A stretch of DNA of 64,000 nt, from NCBI GenBank assembly GCA_963667575.2, contig CAXXHY010000035.1:349216-413215 (forward strand), read 5' to 3'. The stretch is from G963665495 sp963667575 (GTDB taxonomy: Bacteria; Desulfobacterota; Desulfovibrionia; Desulfovibrionales; Desulfovibrionaceae). Below the pieces are notes generated by a model. It saw only the letters and a list, made by a program, of their open reading frames with translations, was not told where the DNA came from and did no database searches. Shown here piece after piece: positions 1 to 8,487 of this stretch. The first letter of the stretch is position 1. Each line of letters opens with the position of its first letter. The translations under genes and the position numbers were made by a program.

Positions 1-1
1 G

Positions 2-1459
2 CAGTATTTCTTTTTTTTCACCAGCGCCGCCTACAATGAAGGAGCCGTGTATTTCGGGCAGTTCATGCTGCTGGCCGCACCCCTGGTACAGCTGTTTCAC
101 GGCGTGCGGCTGCGTACGCTGCCTGTGTTCGCGGCATTGTTCGTTGTTGTCGTGATCCTGGTGCTGCATCTGGGCAACGGCATGACCAGTCTGCTGGTGG
201 AACCCCTGCTGGGCGCTTGGTTCGCCGGTGTTCTGATAGCCTATCTGTCCGGGGAAAAAAGCTGCAAAAGACTTCTGGCCTTGCTGCCCTGTCTGGTGGT
301 GCTCACGCTGCTCAAAGAGGTCGGCCTGTTCCTGTCTGGCGCCGCATGCCTGTTCATGGCCGTCCATATGTTCGCCATGGGGCGTACACAGCGTCCCAGG
401 CTTAAAAGTGCCCTTGCGCTGGCCGCCCTGGTGCTGGCCCTGGTGCTGGCGCATCAAAGCTGGAGCCGGACCGTTTCCGCGGCTGAAGCGAATCCTCCGG
501 CAGCCAAGGCGCATACCTTATTGGGGGCGCGTCTGCAGTGGCTGTTTCTGGGCGGAACACCGCCCCAGGGTACCAACAAGGACGCAGCCGAGATCCGCAA
601 CCGCTATTTTTCCGTGCTCCGTACGCAGCAGTTGAGCAAGAACAAGGTTTCCTATGATTTCAACGAATTCAACTACGGCATGCGTCCGTTGTTCACTGAT
701 CATTTCAGGCTCAGCGCACTGGGCTGGGCCGTGCTGCTGGCTCTGCTGAACGTACTGCATGCCCTGACGCAGCGCGGCAAACGCCGTCAGGACCTGCTGT
801 ACACGGCCGGTTTTCTTTCTCTGCTTTTCGTGCTGTACGGCTATATGCTGCTCTATTTATACACATTTTTGTTCAGCTCCGAGCAAGGCCTGCAGCTGGT
901 TTCCTACGTACGCTACATGCATATCGTGGTGTTGCCTATGGCCCTTGTCTCTGTTGCCGCTTTTGCCCCGGCACTTTCCATGGAGAGTTCGCCGGTGCGC
1001 ATTCTGAAGGGCAGGGTCAATACGCAGTGGCTGCTGCTGGGACTGCTGTTGCTGCTGTTTGTTTTTGTGGAGCGCCCGTACTGGGCACCGCTGCATACGG
1101 TCAACACCGACAATATGTTCCGGGAGCGGATTGCAAAGGACGTGAACCGGTTGCAAGGGCTGACGAGCAACGACACCCCGGTCTGGGTGGTTTTCCCCGT
1201 ACATTCTAATGGATTTTTCCGGCTGATGCTCGAGTACGAGCTGGCCCCCGCCAAAGCCGAAGTCAGCGATGCGGATGTGCTGTATCAGAGCCCAGACGTC
1301 TTGCGCCAGACCCTGCTGCGGTATGACTATGTGTATTTCCCCGTACTCAGCCAGCCCCTCTGGGACAGCTTCCACGGCTTCTTTAAGGAACCTCCGGCCG
1401 GCAAGGTGTTTCGCATTCACCGCGACGGACAGATGCCCTGGCTGGAGCCTGCGCCATAG
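2..1459 (+). CDS. Polytopic membrane protein, GT-C glycosyltransferase-like (5'-truncated by window edge)
   Basis: The reading frame is open from position 2, so the true start lies outside the window; the GTG at 47 is only an internal candidate. About eight hydrophobic segments are visible, among them stretches starting LLAAPLVQLF, LLALLPCLVVL and LLLLFVFVERPY. They alternate with a periplasmic-looking loop of about 100 residues and end in a soluble C-terminal domain of about 110 residues. This layout fits lipid-linked sugar transferases (GT-C) or O-antigen membrane proteins, but I see no diagnostic catalytic motif. The call is therefore structural rather than functional. The next gene starts about 300 bases downstream, behind a probable terminator. 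Confidence 0.55.
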   Translation, partial: QYFFFFTSAAYNEGAVYFGQFMLLAAPLVQLFHGVRLRTLPVFAALFVVVVILVLHLGNGMTSLLVEPLLGAWFAGVLIAYLSGEKSCKRLLALLPCLVVLTLLKEVGLFLSGAACLFMAVHMFAMGRTQRPRLKSALALAALVLALVLAHQSWSRTVSAAEANPPAAKAHTLLGARLQWLFLGGTPPQGTNKDAAEIRNRYFSVLRTQQLSKNKVSYDFNEFNYGMRPLFTDHFRLSALGWAVLLALLNVLHALTQRGKRRQDLLYTAGFLSLLFVLYGYMLLYLYTFLFSSEQGLQLVSYVRYMHIVVLPMALVSVAAFAPALSMESSPVRILKGRVNTQWLLLGLLLLLFVFVERPYWAPLHTVNTDNMFRERIAKDVNRLQGLTSNDTPVWVVFPVHSNGFFRLMLEYELAPAKAEVSDADVLYQSPDVLRQTLLRYDYVYFPVLSQPLWDSFHGFFKEPPAGKVFRIHRDGQMPWLEPAP

Positions 1460-1619
1460 GTCTTTGGAACAGCTCGAAGGGCTGTTGATGACCTGCATCT
1501 GCTCTTGTTTCCTACGGCCATTTGCGTACGGCCTGCCGTTGTTTGAGGGCAGAACAGCAATGCTCATGATCTACTCCTGTTCCTCTTTTCGATAAAACCA
1601 CTCAGAAGACCTGAAAAAT

Positions 1620-1650
1620 ACCCGGGAACATTGCTCCGGGTTTATTTTGA
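1620..1650 (+). terminator. Probable intrinsic terminator
   Basis: An ACCCGG arm pairs with CCGGGT across a short loop and is followed by TTTATTTTG. It lies 160 bases after the membrane protein stop and before the diguanylate cyclase gene. The stem is only 6 bp. Confidence 0.45.
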
Positions 1651-1756
1651 GGGTACAATAATTGTAATAAATATTATCGAGTGCTGTATATTTATTCTTT
1701 TTTAGGATGGGTATTATTGGGGTATTGTCGTCATGACTTTTCCAAAGGGGGGAATA

Positions 1757-2659
1757 ATGGACCATGAATTTTACCGCGAGTTGTTGAACTCCCTTGCCGA
1801 CGGCGTCTATTTTGTGGATGTCGATCGTACGGTGACTTTTTGGAACAAGGCTTCCGAACGGATCAGCGGATTCAGCGCCCAGGAAGTCATTGGTAAAAGT
1901 TGCGCGGACAACGTGTTGCGCCATGTGGATGCGGATGGCAATCATCTGTGCGTGGAGGGCTGTCCGTTGTCGAAAACCATGGAAGACGGCAAGATCAGGG
2001 AAAACGAGGTCTACCTGCACCATAAGTTGGGACATCGCGTACCGGTCGCGGTTCGGGCTTCCCCCATGCTGGACAAGAACGGTCGCGTTATCGGTGCTGT
2101 GGAAATTTTTTCCAACAATTCCAAATCGCTTGACGTCCTGACCGAGATCGAGGCCTTGCGCAAGGAAGTTCTGCGCGACGGGCTGACCGAAATAGGCAAC
2201 AGGCGTTTTGCGGAAATGACACTGCAGAACTATGAAGAGTCGTTGCTGGAACATGGCGTGCCTTTCGCTGTGCTGTTCGTGGACATAGACCATTTCAAGC
2301 ATGTCAACGACACCTGGGGGCACGACATGGGAGACCGGGTTTTGCAGATGGTGGCCCGGACTCTGGCCAATGCTTTGCGGGTTCTGGATGTGGCCTGCCG
2401 CTGGGGAGGCGAGGAATTCGTGGTGTTGCTGCCCAATGTCACCGGGCCGACTGCTCTGGAGGTGGCTGAGCGACTGCGGATGCTGGTGGAGAATAGCTGG
2501 ATCGAGCATCAGGGAGAGCTGATAAAGGTCACCGTATCTTTGGGCTGCGCAGTGTCGGTGCCGGGAGAAAACGCAGCTTCTGTGGTGAACCGGGCGGACA
2601 AACAGATGTACCGGAGCAAAAATGGGGGGCGCAACTGCGTTCATCTTGACGGCGTTTGA
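1757..2659 (+). CDS. PAS-GGDEF diguanylate cyclase
   Basis: Predicted to make cyclic-di-GMP from two GTP in response to a signal read by its PAS domain. I chose the ATG at 1757 because AAAGGGGGG sits just upstream; an in-frame codon at 1733 has no such site. Residues 1-120 form a PAS domain (SLADGVYFVDVD, FWNKASERISGF) with a Cys pair in CVEGCPLSKTMEDG. The GGDEF domain follows (DGLTEIGNRR, FVDIDHFKHVNDTWGHDMGD) and carries an intact active site, WGGEEF. An RVLD I-site lies at the usual distance before GGEEF, so product inhibition is expected. There is no signal peptide or membrane segment, so it should be cytoplasmic. The gene is monocistronic, with a strong terminator after it. Confidence 0.9.
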   Translation: MDHEFYRELLNSLADGVYFVDVDRTVTFWNKASERISGFSAQEVIGKSCADNVLRHVDADGNHLCVEGCPLSKTMEDGKIRENEVYLHHKLGHRVPVAVRASPMLDKNGRVIGAVEIFSNNSKSLDVLTEIEALRKEVLRDGLTEIGNRRFAEMTLQNYEESLLEHGVPFAVLFVDIDHFKHVNDTWGHDMGDRVLQMVARTLANALRVLDVACRWGGEEFVVLLPNVTGPTALEVAERLRMLVENSWIEHQGELIKVTVSLGCAVSVPGENAASVVNRADKQMYRSKNGGRNCVHLDGV

Positions 2660-2712
2660 AGAAGATCTTTGACGTCCGGGAAAATTTTTGGGAGTGCCTT
2701 TGAAAAAGTCAT

Positions 2713-2744
2713 AAAAATGCGCCTGTTACAGGCGCATTTTTTTT
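2713..2744 (+). terminator. Intrinsic terminator after the diguanylate cyclase gene
   Basis: A perfect 11-bp stem (AAATGCGCCTG / CAGGCGCATTT) with a 3-nt loop runs straight into eight T residues. Confidence 0.92.
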
Positions 2745-2837
2745 GTTCAAAGCTATTGCGGACGTGGTTGCTTAGGGATAGAGATCCAGAAAAAAACAAC
2801 CCTCAACCGACGTTTTTCCTTTTGGGAAGGAGTTCGT

Positions 2838-3572
2838 ATGTTCGTAGAAAATCGGTTCATTTTTGGATTGATTTTGATGCTTTGTATTGTTTGTCTGCCC
2901 ACCGTCGGTAGTGCCGCCAGTGAGGATGATCTGGCCCAGCTTCTGCGAACCGAAACAGAGACTGTGGGGAATAAAAAAATTACATCCTATCCCGAGTTGG
3001 GGGTGAAGATTCAGTTCCCCTCCAATGTGGAATGGATTGACTTCGAAGAGGGTATGCCGAACCCGGAAGGGTACAGCCTGGCCGTGGTGGTGGAACCTTT
3101 TGAAACCCTGCAGGCGGACGGAGACGGCGGTCCGGATATTTCGCGTGAAGACGCCATGCAGGAACAGGCCGCCCTGGAAAATGGCGTTTACGGCGACGAA
3201 AGCCTGGACGACGGTATGGAAGACACCCGTACCGTGGTGCCCCTGTCCGGCGGGATCAATGCCAAGACCAACATTGTCCTGGGGCGTTTTGAAGTATGCG
3301 ACATCACCTTCGAACATGTGGCCACGTTTTACTGGAATGATTGCCGCTTCACCCTGTTCTTTTTTGCCCCCAAAAAGATTCTCATGGGCGACAACAAGGA
3401 GCTGTTCACAAAGGACAAGGACAACTGCGGCGACGAGCTGATGTGGGATATCACCAACGATTCCAGCAAGGTTTTCCTGGAGAAATTGCGCTCCGGCAAG
3501 GCGGGTCAGAAAGCAGCCGCTTGGAACACCATGTTCGACGGGATTCTGCAGGGGATTGTTTTCGAACAATAA
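2838..3572 (+). CDS. Secreted protein of unknown function, paralogue of the next gene
   Basis: 244 residues with a clear Sec signal peptide (hydrophobic FGLILMLCIVCLP, likely cleavage after SAA). GGAAGGAG at 2824-2831 supports the start. The mature part shares an ordered set of motifs with the following gene: SYPELGVKIQFP, PDISREDA, VVPLSGGINAKT, RFEVCDITFEHVA, FYWNDCRFTL and KDNCGDEL. Three conserved Cys positions suggest an extracytoplasmic disulfide. I do not recognise the family. It probably lies in the periplasm or on the cell surface. The gene has its own terminator, so it is not co-transcribed with its paralogue. Confidence 0.75.
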   Translation: MFVENRFIFGLILMLCIVCLPTVGSAASEDDLAQLLRTETETVGNKKITSYPELGVKIQFPSNVEWIDFEEGMPNPEGYSLAVVVEPFETLQADGDGGPDISREDAMQEQAALENGVYGDESLDDGMEDTRTVVPLSGGINAKTNIVLGRFEVCDITFEHVATFYWNDCRFTLFFFAPKKILMGDNKELFTKDKDNCGDELMWDITNDSSKVFLEKLRSGKAGQKAAAWNTMFDGILQGIVFEQ

Positions 3573-3702
3573 GCTGCGGAGTGGCGGAACTTTTGCCCGC
3601 AAAGGAACGTCGCGAAAGGTTTCGAAGCGTCCGGACGGACCGAATGATGGTCATTTTGCAGTGAACCGCAAACAGACTTTTTGCGGAAAGCATAATGAAA
3701 AG

Positions 3703-3731
3703 AAAACGCGGTTGGCAGCAACCGCGTTTTT
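3703..3731 (+). terminator. Intrinsic terminator
   Basis: A 12-bp perfect stem (AAAACGCGGTTG / CAACCGCGTTTT) with loop GCAG, ending in a T run. The rest of the 370-base gap between the two paralogues holds no gene that I can support. Confidence 0.92.
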
Positions 3732-3943
3732 GTTTGGGCAGCTATTGCGAGAGCGTACAGTCTGGGATAATGGAGCGGAAAGGCCCCGTGTCCCGACTCC
3801 GGCAACAAGGGGAGAAAGACGTACGTTTTAAAGGATTCTTCCCAGCGGGTTGATGCTTCGCAGGATGGACCAATACGGGGCGCGGAGAACATCCCTTTTC
3901 ACCCGGAGCAGCCGGAAAAGCGTAACGCAAAGGAGTCCCTGTA

Positions 3944-5389
3944 ATGACCATTCGTAGCCTGTTCGGGTTGATTGTATTGCTGTTGACGGTTTGGTTGCCC
4001 TCACCGGGTTTTGCCGCTTCTGCGGGAGACCTTGAAAAAACGCTGATTGCCGAAAGCGGTGTGCAGGACAACACCGCGTTTACCGCATATCCGGAACTCG
4101 GAGTGGAGTTTCGCTATCCTGCGGATGTGCCCTGGATCGAACTCCGGAAGCAGCCGCTTCCTGCCGACAAACTGAGTATCGGACTGCGTGTGGAACCTGT
4201 GGCGGACCTGGCGTCCGGACAGGATGGCCCGGAGATTTCCCGTGAAGAGGCGCAGAAGGAGCAGGAAGCTCTGAGCAAAGGGGAGTTTGGAGATCCGGAC
4301 GTGGATTTCGTCGTTGACGGCAGCCGCAAGGTGGTGCCCCTGGCCAAGGGGGTGAACGCCAAAACCTTCGTGGTATTGAGCCGATTCGAAGTCTGCGACC
4401 TGACCTTTGACCATGTGGCTATTTTTTACTGGAATAACTGCCGCTTCACCCTCCATGTGTCCGGACCTGTCAAAGCCATCGTCAGCGACAATCCCGAATT
4501 GTTTTTCAAGGACAAGGCCAATTGCGGCGAGGCGCTGGTCTGGAACTACCCCGACAATGCCAGCCAGGCGTTTTTTAAAAAACTGCTTTCCGGCAGTGCG
4601 GGAAAGCATGCGGAGCGCTGGAGCAGGCTCTTTGACCAGGTGCTGCAGGACATTCGCTTTGAGAACACCTTACCCAAGCCCGCCGTTGCATCCGATCCGC
4701 GGGTTTGCCGGGACGCCGCGGCGTTTATGGAAAAGCGCTCCTCAGGCATGCGGCCGCTGCCGGAAAAATCCCTTGCGGTCAGGATTCCGCCCTTTGGCGA
4801 CGTCTGCCTGCTGGTGGCGGAACAGGAGCAGACCAACAGCCAGGCGCTTTTTCTGGTCCCCGACCAGGCCAAAAGCCTGCAGGCCCTGCCTCTGGCATCG
4901 CAATGCAGCAGCCGTATCCGGGAGCTGCGGGCAGTGGATCTGAACCGGGATGACCTGTCGGAAATTCTGGTTCTCGCGGACTGCGCCGACAAGCCTGGAA
5001 AATCCGCCAACCGCGTATTCTGGAGCAGCCCCAATGCCCTGGGCGTGGAATGGCTGCATGATCCGGAAAAGGACGCCCTGGTGAAGAACGCTGGCAGCGC
5101 GGACGACATGGAGCACATGCTGCATCTCTATCTGGCGGAGTTGCAGAAAAACGTGAGTAAAACCATCCGGATCGAGGGCCGTTTTGTTAAGGTCGACTCC
5201 CAGCTGCGTATTCAGACCAGCGACCAGACACCGGACACCGTATACGAGGTGGTGGGCGTTCCGGAAAACTTTGCTGAGCTATGCGGCCGGTTCTATGACA
5301 GGAACGGGACCATCAGCGCCGTTGTCAGAGGTGTCGAACGTACCAAGGGCGTGAGCCTCTTCCAGCTCGAGGTGAGCAACTGCAGATAA
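3944..5389 (+). CDS. Secreted protein of unknown function, longer paralogue with extra C-terminal domain
   Basis: 481 residues with a signal peptide (FGLIVLLLTVWLPSPGFA, cleavage near AAS). AAGGAG precedes the ATG. Residues 1-245 align along their length with the upstream 244-residue protein (AYPELGVEFRYP, GPEISREEA, VVPLAKGVNAKT, RFEVCDLTFDHVA, FYWNNCRFTL, KANCGEAL). Residues 250-481 are an added domain absent from the shorter copy. It contains a VDLNRDDLSEILVLADC stretch resembling an FG-GAP/VCBS-type D-x-N-x-D calcium loop, then LRIQTSDQTPDTVYEVVG. The arrangement suggests a tandem duplication with gain or loss of the C-terminal half. Function unknown; extracytoplasmic. Confidence 0.75.
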   Translation: MTIRSLFGLIVLLLTVWLPSPGFAASAGDLEKTLIAESGVQDNTAFTAYPELGVEFRYPADVPWIELRKQPLPADKLSIGLRVEPVADLASGQDGPEISREEAQKEQEALSKGEFGDPDVDFVVDGSRKVVPLAKGVNAKTFVVLSRFEVCDLTFDHVAIFYWNNCRFTLHVSGPVKAIVSDNPELFFKDKANCGEALVWNYPDNASQAFFKKLLSGSAGKHAERWSRLFDQVLQDIRFENTLPKPAVASDPRVCRDAAAFMEKRSSGMRPLPEKSLAVRIPPFGDVCLLVAEQEQTNSQALFLVPDQAKSLQALPLASQCSSRIRELRAVDLNRDDLSEILVLADCADKPGKSANRVFWSSPNALGVEWLHDPEKDALVKNAGSADDMEHMLHLYLAELQKNVSKTIRIEGRFVKVDSQLRIQTSDQTPDTVYEVVGVPENFAELCGRFYDRNGTISAVVRGVERTKGVSLFQLEVSNCR

Positions 5390-5401
5390 CAGTCAATTCT
5401 C

Positions 5402-5438
5402 CCGGGGCAGGTTTTGTGAAGAATGAAACTTGCCCCGG
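5402..5438 (+). terminator. Hairpin after the secreted-protein gene
   Basis: A 13-bp stem with one G-U pair (CCGGGGCAGGTTT / AAACTTGCCCCGG) starts 13 bases after the stop. No T run follows, so termination would be inefficient or factor-assisted. Confidence 0.4.
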
Positions 5439-5528
5439 AATCTAAAGAGCTGCGTCGGCAGGACCGATAGAGTAAGTAACAGCGTCGCGTAATTCCCCGG
5501 CGCAAGGACTCTAACGGAAAAGACAGTC

Positions 5529-5705
5529 ATGAGCAGCTACCCCAAATACACCAATTACAGATCCGGACCCAATCCGGAAACGCCCGAGGAGCGTGCGGAG
5601 AAGATTGCTGCTCTGAAGTCCGCCATCCGAAACGGCACGTATGAAATTCAGACCGAAGACATCATCCTCAATGTTCTCAAGGATTTCATAGCCCCCACAT
5701 CCTGA
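5529..5705 (+). CDS. Short FlgM-like anti-sigma-28 protein
   Basis: 58 codons. The segment EERAEKIAALKSAIRNGTY followed by EIQTEDIILNVLKDF has the R-x-EKI-x-x-L+x-x-I-x-x-G-x-Y layout of the FlgM sigma-28-binding C-terminus. Known FlgM proteins are usually 90-100 residues, so this is either a minimal form or a truncated one. No flagellar gene is in the window. A further frame, 5692-5865 (ending RMEKIECRESVRASLMMSAY…), stays open just downstream and shifted by one. It could be the tail of a once-longer protein, but I cannot prove that. GGAAAAG lies 7 bases before the ATG. Confidence 0.45.
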   Translation: MSSYPKYTNYRSGPNPETPEERAEKIAALKSAIRNGTYEIQTEDIILNVLKDFIAPTS

Positions 5706-5954
5706 GACTCCGCCTTTACTCACGCCGAGGAGCGCCATTCCCGGCGAATTCCAACAGACCGTTCCTGAATCCATGCGTAATGATCTGATCGTACGCATGG
5801 AAAAGATCGAATGTCGCGAAAGCGTACGCGCGAGTTTAATGATGTCCGCGTATCAAACCCAATGAGCAATTTTGACGTCCGTCTTAGTGCCGCAGAGGTT
5901 CCATAATAGCATATAATATTGGGATTGTTCTCGTATTCAGGAAAAACAAGACCT

Positions 5955-6452
5955 TTACCCTTCGTCTGAATCTTGAATCATCTCGATGGATGCCTCATTG
6001 CTTTTTAAAAGAGCATCTCTTCCTATAATATCGGAATATTGCGGGGGGCCAACAATTCTTACCCTGTAATACTCGAAATGACGGAATGATTGCAAGTCAA
6101 AGTCGAAAAAGTCAATAAACCGTAAATCAATTTTACTGTAATCATGATTGGAAGTATAATCCCAGTAGCCAGATACCTTTAGCTCACGATTTATAAATAT
6201 CTGCGAACCAGTTCCCGGTATAACTTTTATGAAAAGGAGTGGAGAAGGATACTTTTCAAATCCAAAAGCTTTGTTGCTTTCAGAATGACCAAGTGGTTTA
6301 AGCACAATAAGATTAAATAATATTGTACAAATTTTATCAAATTCTTCTATTGTATTCCAAATGCAGTTTGATGATACTTTTTTGAGTAGAAAAGTATTCC
6401 AAATATGTCTTGCACATTCTTGATAGTCATTTAGTAAGTTGGTTATGTCCAT
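5955..6452 (-). CDS. Hypothetical protein, probable toxin-immunity protein
   Basis: 165 residues, AT-rich, soluble and acidic at the C-terminus. It starts MDITNLLNDYQECARHIWNT. Its ATG overlaps by a few bases the stop of an upstream toxin-like tail (6443-6565). Such overlap is typical of CDI/Rhs toxin-immunity pairs, where the gene directly after the toxin C-terminus is its antidote. I do not recognise the Pfam family. Base composition is far more AT-rich than the flanking genes, which suggests transfer. Confidence 0.6.
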   Translation of the reverse strand: MDITNLLNDYQECARHIWNTFLLKKVSSNCIWNTIEEFDKICTILFNLIVLKPLGHSESNKAFGFEKYPSPLLFIKVIPGTGSQIFINRELKVSGYWDYTSNHDYSKIDLRFIDFFDFDLQSFRHFEYYRVRIVGPPQYSDIIGRDALLKSNEASIEMIQDSDEG

Positions 6453-6565
6453 TTATGACTCTGATTGATAGATGATTCAGGAATTATTCCATCTAAGTTC
6501 GTATGTTGAACAGCTTGACCTCCGTGATACCTCGCTGGAGTCTTTTTTCTCTCAGTTATCTGATC
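6443..6565 (-). pseudogene. Toxin C-terminus fragment (CDI/Rhs-like)
   Basis: A 40-codon open stretch without its own start reads DQITERKKTPARYHGGQAVQ followed by HTNLDGIIPESSINQSHKWT, then TAA. Its stop overlaps the ATG of the 165-residue gene. The composition (basic, His-rich, LDGIIPESS) looks like the last part of a polymorphic nuclease-type toxin. It also overlaps the end of the 109-residue gene (6556-6885) in another frame, so the upstream part has been replaced. I infer an orphan toxin tip left by recombination. Confidence 0.4.
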
Positions 6566-6885
6566 ATTTTTTTACAAGTGGCAATCCCGTCCGGTAAATC
6601 AGCGCCAGTCCAATAGAAAACCGGTATGCCTGATTTTTGTATTTGCCATCCGGCTATTACATATTGTTTTCCATCGCTCCAGGCGTCTATGTGAAATTTC
6701 TCGTTGATATGCTTATTACGGGGAAAGGAAGCGCAAATCTCTTCAATTGAGATGGATTCGACTTTTTCTATCAGTTCAGGCGGGATATTGTAATGAGAAT
6801 CAAGAATATCGTAGTGAATGAGAATGAAAAGTAAAAATATTGCGCCTGAAAGAAAACCTCCAGAAAATATAAAAAATTTTAGCAT
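6556..6885 (-). CDS. Hypothetical membrane-anchored protein
   Basis: 109 residues. An N-terminal hydrophobic helix (FFIFSGGFLSGAIFLLFILI) is followed by a soluble domain of about 80 residues (ELIEKVESISIEEICASFP, AWSDGKQYVIAGWQI). Position and size fit a second orphan immunity gene of the island, but nothing identifies a family. The short AGG before the ATG is a weak ribosome-binding site. AT-rich like its neighbours. Confidence 0.5.
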   Translation of the reverse strand: MLKFFIFSGGFLSGAIFLLFILIHYDILDSHYNIPPELIEKVESISIEEICASFPRNKHINEKFHIDAWSDGKQYVIAGWQIQKSGIPVFYWTGADLPDGIATCKKMIR

Positions 6886-7024
6886 AGGTATACCTGTTTG
6901 TAGTGTATGCTTTATTCAGAAATATAGCTGTATGGTCGAAGTGAAAAAATATACGTATGCCTCATATATAAAAATTGCTGTTTCATTTTTGGAAAAATAA
7001 TCAAAGTTATCTTTGTCAGTCTAA

Positions 7025-7333
7025 TCACACTGAGAAAAACAACCGATACAGTGACATTTTCTGCAATAGAAATATAGAATTTGGACGAAGGGTAAATGTC
7101 TTGGTTTTCTTTTTGAGTCGTACAAGGGCAATCAAAGCATTTTTCACCTGGCTATGATGGTTCGTGCTTTCAACCATGATTCCTGTCGGGGTGTGTTTTA
7201 CCCGAACACCAACCGAAGCCTCGTCGTCTATTTTTCCATACGTATTCGTTATGACCAGTATTTCAAACTTGAGGTCTTTTTTATCAAATAATTGTACTAT
7301 TTCATCATACAATTCCTGCAAGTACTCGTTCAT
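7025..7333 (-). CDS. Release-factor-like protein lacking the GGQ motif
   Basis: Resembles the class I peptide-release-factor domain: VGVRVKHTPTGIMVES then SQVKNALIALVRLKK match the family pattern (x-R-[IV]-T-H-x-PTG-[IV]-V-x-x-x-x-x-x-x-SQ-x-x-N-x-x-x-A-L). The position where RF1, RF2 and ArfB carry GGQ reads NTYGKIDDEAS, so peptidyl-tRNA hydrolysis is not expected. I start at the ATG at 7333, with GGGGC about 9 bases upstream; an ATG at 7375 would add 14 residues. It sits in the AT-rich island, so an immunity or decoy role is possible, but that is inference. Confidence 0.5.
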   Translation of the reverse strand: MNEYLQELYDEIVQLFDKKDLKFEILVITNTYGKIDDEASVGVRVKHTPTGIMVESTNHHSQVKNALIALVRLKKKTKTFTLRPNSIFLLQKMSLYRLFFSV

Positions 7334-7375
7334 GAAAATATTGCCCCGATTTGATAGGTCTTGATCAGCTCTCAT

Positions 7376-7916
7376 ATCTGTGGCCGTTAAAACCAGAATA
7401 TTTCTTTCAGGTATTGTTTCCGGTATTTGTCATAGTCAGCCATTGTTCCAATCCAGATGGAATATAAAATAATCAAAGTCAACATGCCCTGTAAAGAAGA
7501 TTGAACAAAATACCCATGAATAAAAACAAGTTAATTAGAAGCAGTAAAACTGCTTTCCTTCACATGCCGTAAATAACATAAAACCAAAAGTTAATTAAAA
7601 GTATTTTCCAGGAAAAAAATGTAAGGTATATTGCCGAGGTGACATGACTGGAAGTCCAACATATTTTATTTGAAAATGGTTCAAATAATATTCATACATA
7701 GCTGCATCAGATTTTAACATTATTTGTCCTGTTAAGAAGCTCTTCGACCTCAGGAAAATGTAACACATATATATTAAATTTACTATGGGTGCCTGTCAGA
7801 TGTATATGTTTCCAGAAATTACCGTGCCCGGCGGACAGGATTCCAGCAAAACGCGTACATGGGAACATACTGCTCTGGCAGGGCTGGGTTGCCGTGCTGT
7901 GTCCTATTTCAATCGG
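7376..7916. other. AT-rich stretch with gene remnants only
   Basis: No complete gene that I can support apart from the tiny frame listed separately. On the minus strand, around 7505-7580, a short hydrophobic frame (VLLLLINLFLFMGILFNLLY) precedes the 32-codon frame at 7387-7485. Together they read like one small two-helix membrane protein split by a frameshift. Confidence 0.35.
7387..7485 (-). CDS. Tiny membrane protein or remnant
   Basis: 32 codons: a hydrophobic segment (LTLIILYSIWIGT) then a charged tail (ADYDKYRKQYLKEIFWF). ACAGGG precedes the ATG. It may be an intact small protein or the end of a frameshifted one (see 7376-7916). Confidence 0.25.
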   Translation of the reverse strand: MLTLIILYSIWIGTMADYDKYRKQYLKEIFWF

Positions 7917-8246
7917 TTACAGCAACAGACACGGCCGTTTATAGAAAAATTCTATCTTGTTGTTTTTTATGTATCTTAAGGCGAATACGGCCAATATTGT
8001 GCCACAGGGAAAGCCCAGTAATAAAAAGCGCCACCAGTAGACCATCATCTTAAAGCCCCAATGTTTTTGTAAAATGACTCCAAGACCCATACAAAAATGA
8101 ATACAAAAATATAAACCTGCAAAAACAAGAAAAACAGAATCGAATTGTTCGCTTGTAGTTGTGAGAACTATAATGGGCAAAAATGACGACAGGTAGGCCA
8201 TCCAGCCAAAGAGTTTCACGGGCCACAGAACATTTTTTTCTTTCAT
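7917..8246 (-). CDS. Small three-helix membrane protein
   Basis: 109 residues with three predicted transmembrane helices (LFGWMAYLSSFLPIIVL, FLVFAGLYFCIHFCMGLGVI, WWRFLLLGFPCGTILAVFAL) and a basic tail. AAGGA lies six bases before the ATG. Family not recognised. Size and AT-rich setting resemble membrane immunity proteins, which is only a guess. Confidence 0.5.
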   Translation of the reverse strand: MKEKNVLWPVKLFGWMAYLSSFLPIIVLTTTSEQFDSVFLVFAGLYFCIHFCMGLGVILQKHWGFKMMVYWWRFLLLGFPCGTILAVFALRYIKNNKIEFFYKRPCLLL

Positions 8247-8487
8247 GTTTTTCCTTATGTTCCAAGTGGATTTAGAAAAGCAATAATTTTATCATACAAG
8301 CACACATGTCGCCATTAAAAATCTATTGTCCTTTGGCGACAGTCTTTCTAGTGATTGTAGCATAGCCCGTATAACGGAAATGGATCAAGCCTGTGTCGGA
8401 ATCACATAACCTGCTACAGGAGCGGCGCGTCTTGCCTGAGATATTACGATAGGCAGGGCCTGAAGGCGGAGGGAGTGAGGTAGGGCT
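8247..8487. other. Intergenic, nothing recognised
   Basis: Base composition changes from AT-rich to GC-rich at about 8350. No gene or clear repeat seen. It marks the right edge of the AT-rich island. Confidence 0.4.

Noticed and set aside
7785..7979. Plus-strand 64-codon frame in the AT-rich island
   Set aside because: No ribosome-binding site, odd composition, and it runs into the convergent membrane protein gene.
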